Shown piece after piece: positions 17,380 through 26,930 of a stretch of 64,000 bases of DNA. The stretch spans positions 1 to 64,000 of the forward strand of contig JAETOL010000013.1 of assembly GCA_021771755.1 (NCBI GenBank). The letters run 5' to 3'. Source of the DNA: Lachnospiraceae bacterium. GTDB taxonomy: Bacteria; Bacillota; Clostridia; Lachnospirales; Lachnospiraceae. Below the pieces are notes generated by a model. It had not been told where the DNA came from, ran no database searches, and worked only from the letters and a program-made list of their open reading frames with translations. The position numbers and the translations under genes are program-made. Positions within the stretch are counted from its first letter, which is position 1; the number at the start of each line of letters is the position of its first letter.

Positions 17380-18843
17380 TTATTTTTTTCTTGCCGCAAT
17401 GGCTGCCTGCTCTTCCGGAAGTTTTTTCTCAATCGTAAAGAAAAATACCAGAATCGCACAAAGAATATAGGCAATCGTTTCCACCCAGATATAACCTGCA
17501 GAAATAGCAGTCTGTACTCCCAGCGTCTGGGCAGCGGTTCCAAGAGCGATATCTGCTGCCTGATCATAACCGCTGGCATTCAGAATCGCACTGAAAATGG
17601 AGTTGCACACAGGTGTTCCTGCAACCATAATAGAACTGTAAATCGACATAGTAAGTCCGTCTGTACGAATATTTTTCTTAAATTCAATATGATCGATCAC
17701 ATCTGCCAGCATGGCAAGAATCATATAACATGCCGGAGCAGATCCCAGACATTTCAGTGCCACACCAACTGCAACCGGAATAATCTGTCCATTTCCAAGA
17801 ATCGCTATGATTCCGCCTGCTGCTCCTATGATCATACCGATCATACACACGATTCTTTTACCAAATTTATTGCAAAGCGGTACAATAAATACTGCTGCTA
17901 CGGCCATGGGAACAGCCCCCATAATACTCAAAAGAGACTGTGACGCTCCCCAGGCATCTGCATTTCCAAAAAAAGTATTATCAAGTACCCATTTGCAAAA
18001 ATATGTCATAGAACCATTTTTCATTGCACCGCTCCACTGAAAGCCCAGATAAAACAGCATTACAATCCACCACATTTTTTCGCCTGCAACTGCTGCAAGC
18101 TGTTCCCTTAATGATGCTGTTTTCGCCTTCTCTTCCTTTACCCCTGCTCCTTCCATCTGTTCTTCTGTAACACGCTCACGGGTAAACTGAAACTGCAGAA
18201 AAATAGTCAATGCAGAAAAAATAGCCACTGCCAGCATAGCAATAAACCACAAATGCTGATCTTCCTTTAATGCAAAAGATACCAGGATAGGAAATACCAT
18301 AGATCCTGCTCCCATAACGCCAAGACCTGCTACATTTGTAAAAGAAGCCAGGGCACCTCTCTGTTGACTGTTTCGTGTAGAAACAGGAATCAAGGTAGAA
18401 TTTGCCGTGTTGTAAATCGGATAAGCTACTGCATAAAAAAGGTTGTATGCAATAGCGATCCACACCATTTTTGCAGTTCCTTCAAAAGGAACAATAAACA
18501 TCAGTACCGATGCTACCGATAAGGTAAAAGCTGAAAGCAGTATCCAGGGTCTGGCCTTTCCTGCCATAGTTCTGGTTCTTTCAATCAGCTGTCCTACAAT
18601 CAGATTCGCTGCTACAATAAAAATTGTAGAAACAAGCTGAAGTGTTGTCAAAAATGCCAGATTCAGTTTCAGTACGTCTGTAAAATAGTTCTGAAGGATA
18701 CTGGTAAAAATCCCGGAAGCAAGAAGTGCTCCAAATGGTCCAATAAAATATCCAATCAGCATTTCCGGCATTTTTACATCATTACTTTTGATTCTGGTAC
18801 CGGTCAAAGGACCGGTCCAGAAATCACTCTTTTTTTTATTCAT
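17380..18843 (-). CDS. GPH/MFS-family sugar:cation symporter
   Basis: A 487-residue transporter with about twelve transmembrane segments. It begins with the GPH-style N-terminus MPEMLIGYFIGPFGALL; other marks are GQLIERTRTMAGKARPWIL in the loop 2-3 motif region and DVIDHIEFKKNIRTDGLTMS in the C-half, both typical of the glycoside-pentoside-hexuronide group. It follows the small membrane protein gene by 4 bp and the GH3 gene upstream. It probably imports the oligosaccharide or glycoside that the GH enzymes process. The substrate is unknown. Confidence 0.88.
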   Translation of the reverse strand: MNKKKSDFWTGPLTGTRIKSNDVKMPEMLIGYFIGPFGALLASGIFTSILQNYFTDVLKLNLAFLTTLQLVSTIFIVAANLIVGQLIERTRTMAGKARPWILLSAFTLSVASVLMFIVPFEGTAKMVWIAIAYNLFYAVAYPIYNTANSTLIPVSTRNSQQRGALASFTNVAGLGVMGAGSMVFPILVSFALKEDQHLWFIAMLAVAIFSALTIFLQFQFTRERVTEEQMEGAGVKEEKAKTASLREQLAAVAGEKMWWIVMLFYLGFQWSGAMKNGSMTYFCKWVLDNTFFGNADAWGASQSLLSIMGAVPMAVAAVFIVPLCNKFGKRIVCMIGMIIGAAGGIIAILGNGQIIPVAVGVALKCLGSAPACYMILAMLADVIDHIEFKKNIRTDGLTMSIYSSIMVAGTPVCNSIFSAILNASGYDQAADIALGTAAQTLGVQTAISAGYIWVETIAYILCAILVFFFTIEKKLPEEQAAIAARKK

Positions 18844-18847
18844 AAGA

Positions 18848-19279
18848 TCATTCCTTTACCACTTTGAAAAAGGATGTAAAAATCACACAGATCAAAGCCA
18901 CAGCGCATACGATCATTGCACGAATGGCACCGTTAAGATCTGCCATATTCTGTGTATTATTTTCAAAAGTCATAATAGATGCCGCTGCTGCAATCCGGCT
19001 TCCAATAAACTGGATAACTCCATAAGCAGTCAATGCACCACATACTGGCGGAGCAATATCAAAAACCGGTTTCGCACCCATTTTTAAAGAAAAAACCACC
19101 ATAAGAATTTCCAGTATCAAGGATGTGCCAAAACAGATTACAATCTTCTGGTCCACGCCAATACTTAAAAAATAATTTGTTTTACAGTTTTGGATATACA
19201 GAAACAGTCCTGCTGCAGTGACAAGAATTGTAATCACACTGAAAATCAGCCCTGCCCCTGTTTTTTTCTTTTCAGTCAT
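18848..19279 (-). CDS. Small four-helix membrane protein, unknown function
   Basis: A 143-residue protein with four hydrophobic segments (about 10-28, 43-62, 76-92 and 117-136) and short polar loops. I do not recognise a family. It sits tightly between GH3 (20-bp gap) and the GPH transporter (4-bp gap) with a good ribosome site (AGGAGG), so it is surely translated with them. It may be an accessory of the transporter or of the membrane-anchored GH3. Confidence 0.75.
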   Translation of the reverse strand: MTEKKKTGAGLIFSVITILVTAAGLFLYIQNCKTNYFLSIGVDQKIVICFGTSLILEILMVVFSLKMGAKPVFDIAPPVCGALTAYGVIQFIGSRIAAAASIMTFENNTQNMADLNGAIRAMIVCAVALICVIFTSFFKVVKE

Positions 19280-19298
19280 ATTTTTTCCTCCTACCAGC

Positions 19299-22200
19299 TT
19301 ACTGCTCTTTCTTTCTCAGATTCAGCAGATACAGTGCAATACAAAGTACAGTAAGAACTCCAAATCCAATCTGTAATCCTGTGATCAGATTATCATACCA
19401 TGTATTCAGCTTCTCAATATGCGTAGTTGTAGACAGTCCATCCATTGCATTGGAATTTGCAATTGCATAATTCTGATACAGCATTGCCTGTTTCAGATCT
19501 GTAAGAAGTTCTTCACTCTTATTTGCGTTTTCCACATTCCAGTACGGCCATTTTTCGGTTACTGCCTCCATCGTATTGTCGCCGGTATTGCAGGTCATAG
19601 TAACACCATTATGTACTGCCCTCTGTATTTTTGTATAGGTCGGATCCTGAATAAAGTCTTCTGACATAAGGCCTTTAAATCCCCATTCTTTATGAAGAAT
19701 ATTCAGAAGAAGTCCTGTATGTGCATTGCTTGTCACACATCCCACACGGTTGTAAGTTGTCATCATTCCAAGTGCACCGGCCTCTTCCACGCAATCCTGA
19801 GTTCCACGAAGCTCATTTTCACGAGCTGCCTGCTCAGTCATAAATTCTGCAATACCGGTACGGTTGATCTCTGTGTCGTTAAATGCCAGATGCTTCGGAG
19901 CAATAATAGCGCCGTATTCCTGACCCGCTGCAATCGTTGCCGCACCCTGACCTGCAGTAAGCACAGCATCCTCAGAATAATACTCATGGTTACGAGCATT
20001 GTATGGAACTCTGTGAAGATTGGTTCCTACACCCCACCAGATTGTTGTATTCGCCCAGAGAGAATAATTTCCGATTGCTTTACCCCACTCTGCAGCAAGC
20101 TGTTTGCTGAATGTCTGTCCAATTACAGTTTCATTTCCCATAACACCCATCTTGTATTCACGATTAGGATCATCCTCTGCGATCACACAGGGATCTCCAG
20201 TGGACTCGTCTGCATTTGCATACTGTCCCAGAGGATAGGAATTGAATCCGTTTGGCCCGTCATTCTGAATAACCTCCGGAGAAGTAATCGATTCAATTAT
20301 CTTAGTACTTGTTCCACCAAGAGCAGTACGGATCAGGCATTCCTCAAGAGTAATCTGGTCGATCAGCTTATCCCAGCGCTCATCCTCTATATCGGTTACA
20401 CCCTTCATATTGGCAAGTGTCATTCCATTGTCTGCTCTAAATATCACAGAAGACGGATCTCCATTTTCTGTAATATCGCTATAATCATCACCCATAGCGC
20501 CAAGCATTTCATCTGTTGCTGTCAGATCCTTATAAGTTTTCGGCCAGGTTCCTTCCCAGTCGTTTCTGGTAAGATAAGTAACCGTATCTTCCATCCAGTA
20601 ATTCAGATCTGCATCTTCCAGCTGATTCTCTACAGGAGTACCATTCAATGTTACTGCAAAGGATTCAGAATCCAGTTTTTCCAGTTTCCATGTCTGTACA
20701 TTATCTTTATTTCCTTTTACATTCTGATTCTGTGCTGCAAGTACATTATTTACTGCCTCATGCGCACCATTTCCTACTGTAAAGTAATAAGTACCTTCAT
20801 CCAGAATCCAGTTTCCGGTTGTCCCCGCCTCGTTGCTGCAGGTAGAATCCCAGCTTGCCATATCCTGTGCATCTGCTGTTATAGTCACAGTCTCACTTTC
20901 ACCCGGCTCAATCATATCGGTCTTTTCATAATCCAGAAGCTGGACAGCTGCTTTTTCTACCTTATGCTTTACATCATAATCTGTATAAGGAACAGAGGTA
21001 TAAAACTGAACAACATCTTTTCCTGCAGTATCTCCTGTGTTTTTCACTTCAACTTCAGCCGTAACTGTTCTGTCCTCAAGATTCACTGATACGTTTTTCA
21101 AAGTCTGCTCAAATGTTGTATAAGAAAGTCCATATCCAAAAGGATAGGATACTTCATTTTCATAGTCCCAGTTCTTTCCTGTAGAACTTCCTACAGAAGA
21201 ATCTGCATTTCCCTGTCCTAAAACAGTATCTGCATATCTGGTCTCATAATATTTATAGCCTGTATAAATACTCTCTGCTTCTACTTCTTCTGAGTTAATA
21301 TTTAACGCCTCGTCTCCATTTGTCCAGGAGAAATTTCCAAAGTTTTGTGCAGCTGGAGAATTCGCATTTGTCACTGCATAAGTGTCACTGAGATGTCCGG
21401 AAGGATTTGCCTCCCCGGAAAGTATATCCGCAATGCCGTAAAAACCATAGCCTCCTGGAAGACCAATTTCCAGAATTGCATCTACACCTTCGTTGTTTTT
21501 GATTTCATCAATTTCCATGGCATTGGCATTGTTCAGCATAACAATTACTTTTCCGCCATTTTCTTTTTTTGCCTCCACGGCAGCATTGATCAAATCTCTT
21601 TCATCATCACTAAGTCCTAACGGATCTGTCTGATTCAGATTCTGGGAAGGATCTACACCATCTACTCCTGGAAGATACGTTCCATTCTCTGTAGCAGAAC
21701 GAGCAATCGTTACCAGCATTACATTATAATCATCCATACTGCTCTTCCATTGGCTGTCAACACTGTCCAGTTTTTCCTGAGATGGTTCCTTGCTGGAAAA
21801 TACACCATCCGTTGCAGGAGCTGTAATGTGGTAATATTCAATAATATTTCCCCACATATTTACTTCTGTTTTAAACTCTGCCTCCAGGCTCTTATACATG
21901 GATGCAATGTCCTCATTAATTTTGAATCCCTTAGCATCCAACGCCTGTACAAAATCCACAGTATCTGCATCTGTTCCCTGATTAACATTCAGAGAACTTC
22001 CCATATCTCCTCCCTGTACCGGATAGTAGCTGGAAAATCCAAGAAGTGAAACTTTCTGTGTTTCTTCTTTCGTAAGAGGAAGTGCACTATTTTCGTTCTT
22101 TAAAAGAACCGTTCCCTCTTCACTCATTCTTTCTCCCAGATCTTCAATAGAATCCAGAAGCTCTGTGGTACTGGAATAATCAGAAGCATAAGTATATAAA

Positions 22201-22367
22201 TCCTCATCTTCTGTATTATCTGTCACCATTGCGCTGCTCTTGGTTCCAAGAAACTTGTCAATATCTGTCCGATAGTTGTCTACCAAAGGTCCTGCTGCCA
22301 GTGAAATGGTAAGCAAAGAAGCGGTACAGGTAGTCAGACCACGCCAGAGATTTCTTCTTTTTCCCAT
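19299..22367 (-). CDS. Membrane-anchored, domain-swapped GH3 beta-glycosidase
   Basis: A 1022-residue GH3 enzyme with inverted domain order. The GH3 C-terminal alpha/beta sandwich comes first (about 60-430, with SEEGTVLLKNENSALPL and GIADILSGEANPSGHLSDTY), then an FnIII-like segment (about 430-520). The TIM-barrel N-domain lies in the C-terminal half with NDGPNGFNSYP, APKHLAFNDTEINR and the nucleophile Asp in GLMSEDFIQD (about D904). A transmembrane helix near the N-terminus and another at about 980-1010 anchor both ends. The ATG at 22367 has AAAGGAG before it; an upstream in-frame TTG is not preferred. It heads the operon with the transporter. Confidence 0.9.
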   Translation of the reverse strand: MGKRRNLWRGLTTCTASLLTISLAAGPLVDNYRTDIDKFLGTKSSAMVTDNTEDEDLYTYASDYSSTTELLDSIEDLGERMSEEGTVLLKNENSALPLTKEETQKVSLLGFSSYYPVQGGDMGSSLNVNQGTDADTVDFVQALDAKGFKINEDIASMYKSLEAEFKTEVNMWGNIIEYYHITAPATDGVFSSKEPSQEKLDSVDSQWKSSMDDYNVMLVTIARSATENGTYLPGVDGVDPSQNLNQTDPLGLSDDERDLINAAVEAKKENGGKVIVMLNNANAMEIDEIKNNEGVDAILEIGLPGGYGFYGIADILSGEANPSGHLSDTYAVTNANSPAAQNFGNFSWTNGDEALNINSEEVEAESIYTGYKYYETRYADTVLGQGNADSSVGSSTGKNWDYENEVSYPFGYGLSYTTFEQTLKNVSVNLEDRTVTAEVEVKNTGDTAGKDVVQFYTSVPYTDYDVKHKVEKAAVQLLDYEKTDMIEPGESETVTITADAQDMASWDSTCSNEAGTTGNWILDEGTYYFTVGNGAHEAVNNVLAAQNQNVKGNKDNVQTWKLEKLDSESFAVTLNGTPVENQLEDADLNYWMEDTVTYLTRNDWEGTWPKTYKDLTATDEMLGAMGDDYSDITENGDPSSVIFRADNGMTLANMKGVTDIEDERWDKLIDQITLEECLIRTALGGTSTKIIESITSPEVIQNDGPNGFNSYPLGQYANADESTGDPCVIAEDDPNREYKMGVMGNETVIGQTFSKQLAAEWGKAIGNYSLWANTTIWWGVGTNLHRVPYNARNHEYYSEDAVLTAGQGAATIAAGQEYGAIIAPKHLAFNDTEINRTGIAEFMTEQAARENELRGTQDCVEEAGALGMMTTYNRVGCVTSNAHTGLLLNILHKEWGFKGLMSEDFIQDPTYTKIQRAVHNGVTMTCNTGDNTMEAVTEKWPYWNVENANKSEELLTDLKQAMLYQNYAIANSNAMDGLSTTTHIEKLNTWYDNLITGLQIGFGVLTVLCIALYLLNLRKKEQ

Positions 22368-22483
22368 GTTTTTTCTCCTTTCTTTCCCCAAGTATGTGCT
22401 TTACGTTTCACAGACGCTGCTAATTTCATACATTCTATCTATGAAGGTTCTGTTCTGTGATCCATACTTTTTCTGTATGACAA

Positions 22484-22548
22484 ATCATACCATGATCTGA
22501 AAGATTTGATTTACATTTAACGTAAACTGCATATTTTTATCCGTAAAT
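22484..22548 (-). promoter_or_regulatory. GH3 operon promoter with LytTR-type direct repeats
   Basis: Minus strand: ATTTACGGAT (core 22541-22544) and GTTTACGTTA (core 22520-22523) lie exactly 21 bp apart, followed by an extended -10, TGGTATGAT, with its hexamer at 22484-22489. The proximal core is 31 bp from the -10 edge, almost the same as at the GH43 promoter. The distal repeat overlaps the GH2 stop codon at 22537-22539. Confidence 0.65.
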
Positions 22549-24966
22549 GGGTTCTTCTACAGAAACCTCTGTAATATATGTATTTTCTTCATCTGACACA
22601 ATAATTTTTACAGTTCCCCTGGAGCCTGCGCGTATTATTGCCATAGCTTCTCCATAATAAGTATCTGTTACCGGATCTGTATAATTTCCTTCTTTATATG
22701 CATTAGCACTTCCAAGACCTTCCAGGCTTCCATTTTCAACTTTTACAGTAAGCCTGTGTTTTTCCATAGGTTTCCAGATTCCCTGTTTATCTGTATACTG
22801 AAGAGGAAGAAAAATCAGTCCTTCCGGCTTTATAGTTTCTGTTTCAGGCATTAATTTTAAAATCGTATCTTTTTCTGCAGTACGTAACGTCTGTCTTCCG
22901 ATTTCTTTTCCTGCTTTGTCATAAGAAACAGCTGTCAGTTCACCGTCCCCATATACGGTTCTGAAAATCACTCGACAGGATTTTTTAGGAATTTTCTTTT
23001 TTCCTATACAAATACCATTCAAAAGCAATTCCACAGAATGAGCTCTGGCATAAACCTCTATTTTAGCATCCATCCCGGCACAGTCTCTCCAGGACCAGCT
23101 TTCCAGAGCTTTTGTAAGCTGCCAGCCTGTAATATGAAGGTTTTCTTTCTGATACACAGGCCAGACTGCTATTCTTGGCCCCTTTTCCAAATCAAAAGCC
23201 ACTCTGGTAAAAGCTGCTTCTGCACGAGGTTTTCCAAGCAGATCGATCCTGCCATTTCCCCCTGTCATCTGAGTTTCCGGTCTTTCTCCATTGAAGTTAT
23301 AATCGCTGTATTCTGCGCAGCCTTCTCCTGTTTCACCTATATAATCCCAGCCGGCCCATACAAAATCTCCGATAATGCCCGGATTTTCTTTTGCTGCTTC
23401 ATAAAAAGTATAAGCATCCTTACAGAAAGTTTCCGTTCCAAGAATCAGGCGATCCGGATATTTTTTCAGATCATGACCATAGCGATCAATCCCATAATTG
23501 TATCCCGCTATGTCCATATTGGCAAAAGCATCTCTTGTTTTCAAATCGCAGGGATACAGTGTTGCTCCCCATTTCATAAAACGATCTCCCATCATACAGG
23601 CCAGAGTATTATAAAACTCACTTCCCACAGTTTTTCTCTTTTTTGACGGCTCGTTTTTCTTTTTGGGCAGAGAATTTTTTTCTACATTCTCTGCTGTCTT
23701 TTTCGCCTTTTCATCACTGTATACGCCGAATCCTATGGAACTTAAAAAATTAAAAAAGATATTGATTCCGCAGGTTACAGGACGAGTTCCATCCAGTTCA
23801 TGAAGAAGCCTCGTCATCTCTGCTGTCAGATGAATTCCTTTTTTCTGAGCGGTTTCTGATACCTCATTTCCCGTAGAATACATGATAACAGAAGGATGAT
23901 TATAATCTTTTTCCACCATATCCTTCAAATCCTCCTGATACCATTTCAGCATCTCCCCTGCATAGTCATATGCAGTCTTATGGATATACCATACGTCAAC
24001 ATATTCATCCATAACCAGCATTCCCAGCTTGTCACAGGCATTAAGAAGGGCTTTTGAACAGGGATAATGAGCCGAGCGAACAGCATTATATCCATTTTCC
24101 TTCAGAATACGGATTTTTCTCTCCTCCGCTTCCGGAAACGCACAGGCTCCAAGAAGCCCATTATCATGATGGATACACGCTCCTCTCAATATTACTCTGT
24201 TTCCATTAATCGTCAGACCATTGGCCCTGTCCCATTTTAATTCCCGGATTCCAAAGTTTTCTTCTACTATATCATCTCCAAAATGTACCTGGCAGGTATA
24301 CAATTCCGGAGTTTCACAGTTCCAGAGTGCCGCATCCGAAATTTCCATCCGAAATACAGCCTCATCCTTTTCTGCCCAGGCGGTATCTGAAAGAATGCTT
24401 TTCCCATCTTTAAAGATTTCCACATCTACCGTTCCCGGACATGATGTTTTTACACATATTTCCACAACTGCAGGGAAACTGCTTACGGTACGGATTCGGA
24501 TACCATTTACAGGAATATACATCTTTTCTCCGGTATACAGCACTACAGGACGATAGATTCCGGTTCCCGGATACCAGCGGCTGTTCGGCTGATCTGAATT
24601 TCTGGCAATAACACGGATTTCGTTTTTTTCTCCATATTTCAGATACTTTCCTATATTTATATAAAAATTTGTATATCCATATGGACGAAAGCCTGCTTTT
24701 TCTCCATTTATATATACCTCTGCATTATGGTAAACGCCTTCAAATTCCAAGATAAATGTTTTTCCGTTTTCCTCTTCCGGCACATAAAAACATTTTTTAT
24801 ATTCGTAATCTCCGCCGGTATACCAGCCAATATTTCCCGCTCCTCTGCTTTCTGCAGTACGTGGTTCCCTGATCATTGCATCATGCGGAAGAGTAACCGG
24901 ATATTCTCTCTCCTCTCTGTCAAGACTTCTGCATATCCAGTCTTTATTAAAATCAAATTTTTTCAT
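22537..24966 (-). CDS. Glycoside hydrolase family 2 enzyme
   Basis: An 809-residue GH2 protein with the usual sugar-binding jelly roll (about 1-150), immunoglobulin-like domain, TIM barrel and C-terminal beta domains. Acid/base Glu is E368 in MYSTGNEVSE and the nucleophile is E512 in LILGTETFCK. A lysine-rich insert (about 415-447, KKKNEPSKKRK) interrupts the barrel. There is no signal peptide, so it acts in the cytoplasm. Beta-galactosidase or beta-glucuronidase activity cannot be separated by eye. The ATG at 24966 is chosen over an in-frame GTG 12 bases upstream because TGAGG is correctly spaced. It overlaps the preceding gene by 14 bp. Confidence 0.9.
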   Translation of the reverse strand: MKKFDFNKDWICRSLDREEREYPVTLPHDAMIREPRTAESRGAGNIGWYTGGDYEYKKCFYVPEEENGKTFILEFEGVYHNAEVYINGEKAGFRPYGYTNFYINIGKYLKYGEKNEIRVIARNSDQPNSRWYPGTGIYRPVVLYTGEKMYIPVNGIRIRTVSSFPAVVEICVKTSCPGTVDVEIFKDGKSILSDTAWAEKDEAVFRMEISDAALWNCETPELYTCQVHFGDDIVEENFGIRELKWDRANGLTINGNRVILRGACIHHDNGLLGACAFPEAEERKIRILKENGYNAVRSAHYPCSKALLNACDKLGMLVMDEYVDVWYIHKTAYDYAGEMLKWYQEDLKDMVEKDYNHPSVIMYSTGNEVSETAQKKGIHLTAEMTRLLHELDGTRPVTCGINIFFNFLSSIGFGVYSDEKAKKTAENVEKNSLPKKKNEPSKKRKTVGSEFYNTLACMMGDRFMKWGATLYPCDLKTRDAFANMDIAGYNYGIDRYGHDLKKYPDRLILGTETFCKDAYTFYEAAKENPGIIGDFVWAGWDYIGETGEGCAEYSDYNFNGERPETQMTGGNGRIDLLGKPRAEAAFTRVAFDLEKGPRIAVWPVYQKENLHITGWQLTKALESWSWRDCAGMDAKIEVYARAHSVELLLNGICIGKKKIPKKSCRVIFRTVYGDGELTAVSYDKAGKEIGRQTLRTAEKDTILKLMPETETIKPEGLIFLPLQYTDKQGIWKPMEKHRLTVKVENGSLEGLGSANAYKEGNYTDPVTDTYYGEAMAIIRAGSRGTVKIIVSDEENTYITEVSVEEPIYG

Positions 24967-26914
24967 AATATTCCTCACCAGGAGTAATGGTGATTTCCTT
25001 CCCTCCTAACTTCAGCACTCCCCGATCAAAGTCTGCGTATACCCGGATTCCTCTGCTGTCCCAATTAATTTCAACCATTCCGGAGAAAGCAGGCAAGGTC
25101 ACATGCATTTCATCAAAAAACTCCATCCTGGGTTCCAGAGAAAATGGATTGCCTGGAGTATCCGGAAGCTTCAAACCAACAAAATATTTTGCCAGGAAAT
25201 AGATCGGGCTGGCCGCCCATGCATGACAGAGACTTTTGCCAAATCTGTCTCCATACATATCATACTGTTCTTCCCGGGATATACCAGGATCAAATTCCTC
25301 CCAAAAGGTAACCGCACCCCTTTCCAGCATACCTCCCCAATACTCCTTCAAAGTCTGGAAAACCTGATCCAGCCTGCCAATACGGCACAACATATCCAGT
25401 TCAAAAAATTTAAAATACGGAGTCGTAATGGCCGGAATTTTTTCATTACAGATTACATTTCTAATAATTTTTTCCTGTTGATTCTTATCTGCAAACTCAA
25501 ACAAAACAGCAAAAATATTACCATGGCGTGTCACATGTTTTCTGCCTGATACAAAAGAATCAATATAGGCTCCTTTTTCTTCATCCCAGAAAAATGCAGA
25601 AACTGCGTCTTTCAGGACTTGATATTTCTCATAATATTCACTGCTTTCCAGTCCCAAAAGGCTGCTGATCTCACCCATAGCCTTCCAGCAGGCTCCATAC
25701 AGCATCTGCTCTGCACAAAGAGGCCCCTCTTTATCAAGATCTGCCCAGTCAATATAAATCCAGTCTTTTTCTCTTCCCGTAAGAAAACCATGCTCATCTG
25801 TCTGCTCTTCACAAAATTCCATTAAAGAACACATTTTAGGATAAATCTGCCTTACAAATCTTAAATCTCCATATGCCTCTAAATGTTTTTTTACACCCAG
25901 GATCCAAAGCAGAGAATAATCTACAATCGTATTGATATGAGTTGTCATAGGATCATTTCCCCGAAGGGCCATAAGGGTTCTCTGGTCAATATCAGGATCT
26001 GCCATCAGATACTGATTTACAAAAAAACTCTGATAAGCATCTCCCGACCATATCCATTTATCACGCTTTACACCGTCAATAAAAAAAATACCACTACACA
26101 GGCGAAACGTATGCTCTGATACCTGCCATATTCTGTTTATCAGCGAATCACTGCTTTTAAATACTGCTTTCACAGGAATATCTACATACTTATGGATTGC
26201 ATACAAATCCACATTTTCCAGATCACACTTAGGAATAAAGACAAATCGTACTGCACAGCAAGGACATTTTCCAGTGGCAGGATCCGGATGCCAGCTATAA
26301 TAACAATGTTCCGGATTCAGAGCTTCTTCCCTGGATTCTCCGCAGCATACAGTCAGCAAACCCGATTCTTTTTTCGTCTCAATCTGAATCTCCGCTGTCA
26401 GTTCCGTTTCAAATTCAAAAAGAACACCTCCGTCACAGGATATTTTATTCACAGGATAAAATATTTTTTCGCTGTACTCCCAACAGGCCGGATTCTGTTC
26501 CGGTTCTGTAAAATATCTGCTGTATCCCACTGGTACAGACGGAGCAGAGTAATCCTCCACCATCCAATCCTGATCCGAACAAATAACCTCTCCTTTTATA
26601 TAAATACTTGGAAAAGTCTCTATACAGCCTGCATGAACAGAAATCTGTATCTCTCCCGGACCACAGCTTATTGTTTGTCCAAAAGGATACTTCTGGTCTC
26701 CGGCAAGGACATAACCTATAGATCTGGAATACACACAAAATTCTGTTTCTTTTTCCAGTTCATAAGTCCTTCGAAAAACAACACGATTGCGAAATCCTTC
26801 ACTTTTCCAGAAGGCAGGCCACCCATAGCCTCTTTCTATGCGGCTGAAATTCTGCTTCATCCCATAATATAATTCCATGTCTCCCGGATACCATACCCAG
26901 TAACTTTTATTCAT
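24953..26914 (-). CDS. GH78-like alpha-L-rhamnosidase family protein (first of pair)
   Basis: A 653-residue protein with two N-terminal beta domains, an (alpha/alpha)6 barrel from about 270 to 580, and a C-terminal beta domain, the GH78 layout. The GH78 signature region reads IDGVKRDKWIWSGDAYQS, keeping the first Asp and the GD but with Lys at the position after RD where many GH78 enzymes have Glu. A conserved C-terminal acidic region, TFWEEFDPG, and SLCHAWAASPIYFL are present. There is no signal peptide. The ATG at 26914 has AAGGGG upstream. It may act on rhamnose or a related deoxysugar; substrate is unproven. Confidence 0.75.
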   Translation of the reverse strand: MNKSYWVWYPGDMELYYGMKQNFSRIERGYGWPAFWKSEGFRNRVVFRRTYELEKETEFCVYSRSIGYVLAGDQKYPFGQTISCGPGEIQISVHAGCIETFPSIYIKGEVICSDQDWMVEDYSAPSVPVGYSRYFTEPEQNPACWEYSEKIFYPVNKISCDGGVLFEFETELTAEIQIETKKESGLLTVCCGESREEALNPEHCYYSWHPDPATGKCPCCAVRFVFIPKCDLENVDLYAIHKYVDIPVKAVFKSSDSLINRIWQVSEHTFRLCSGIFFIDGVKRDKWIWSGDAYQSFFVNQYLMADPDIDQRTLMALRGNDPMTTHINTIVDYSLLWILGVKKHLEAYGDLRFVRQIYPKMCSLMEFCEEQTDEHGFLTGREKDWIYIDWADLDKEGPLCAEQMLYGACWKAMGEISSLLGLESSEYYEKYQVLKDAVSAFFWDEEKGAYIDSFVSGRKHVTRHGNIFAVLFEFADKNQQEKIIRNVICNEKIPAITTPYFKFFELDMLCRIGRLDQVFQTLKEYWGGMLERGAVTFWEEFDPGISREEQYDMYGDRFGKSLCHAWAASPIYFLAKYFVGLKLPDTPGNPFSLEPRMEFFDEMHVTLPAFSGMVEINWDSRGIRVYADFDRGVLKLGGKEITITPGEEYYEKI

Positions 26915-26930
26915 TTTGGCTTTCCCCTTT

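Noticed and set aside
19692..21089. 465-codon plus-strand frame opposite GH3
   Set aside because: Antisense shadow of the GH3 gene with no ribosome site and implausible composition.
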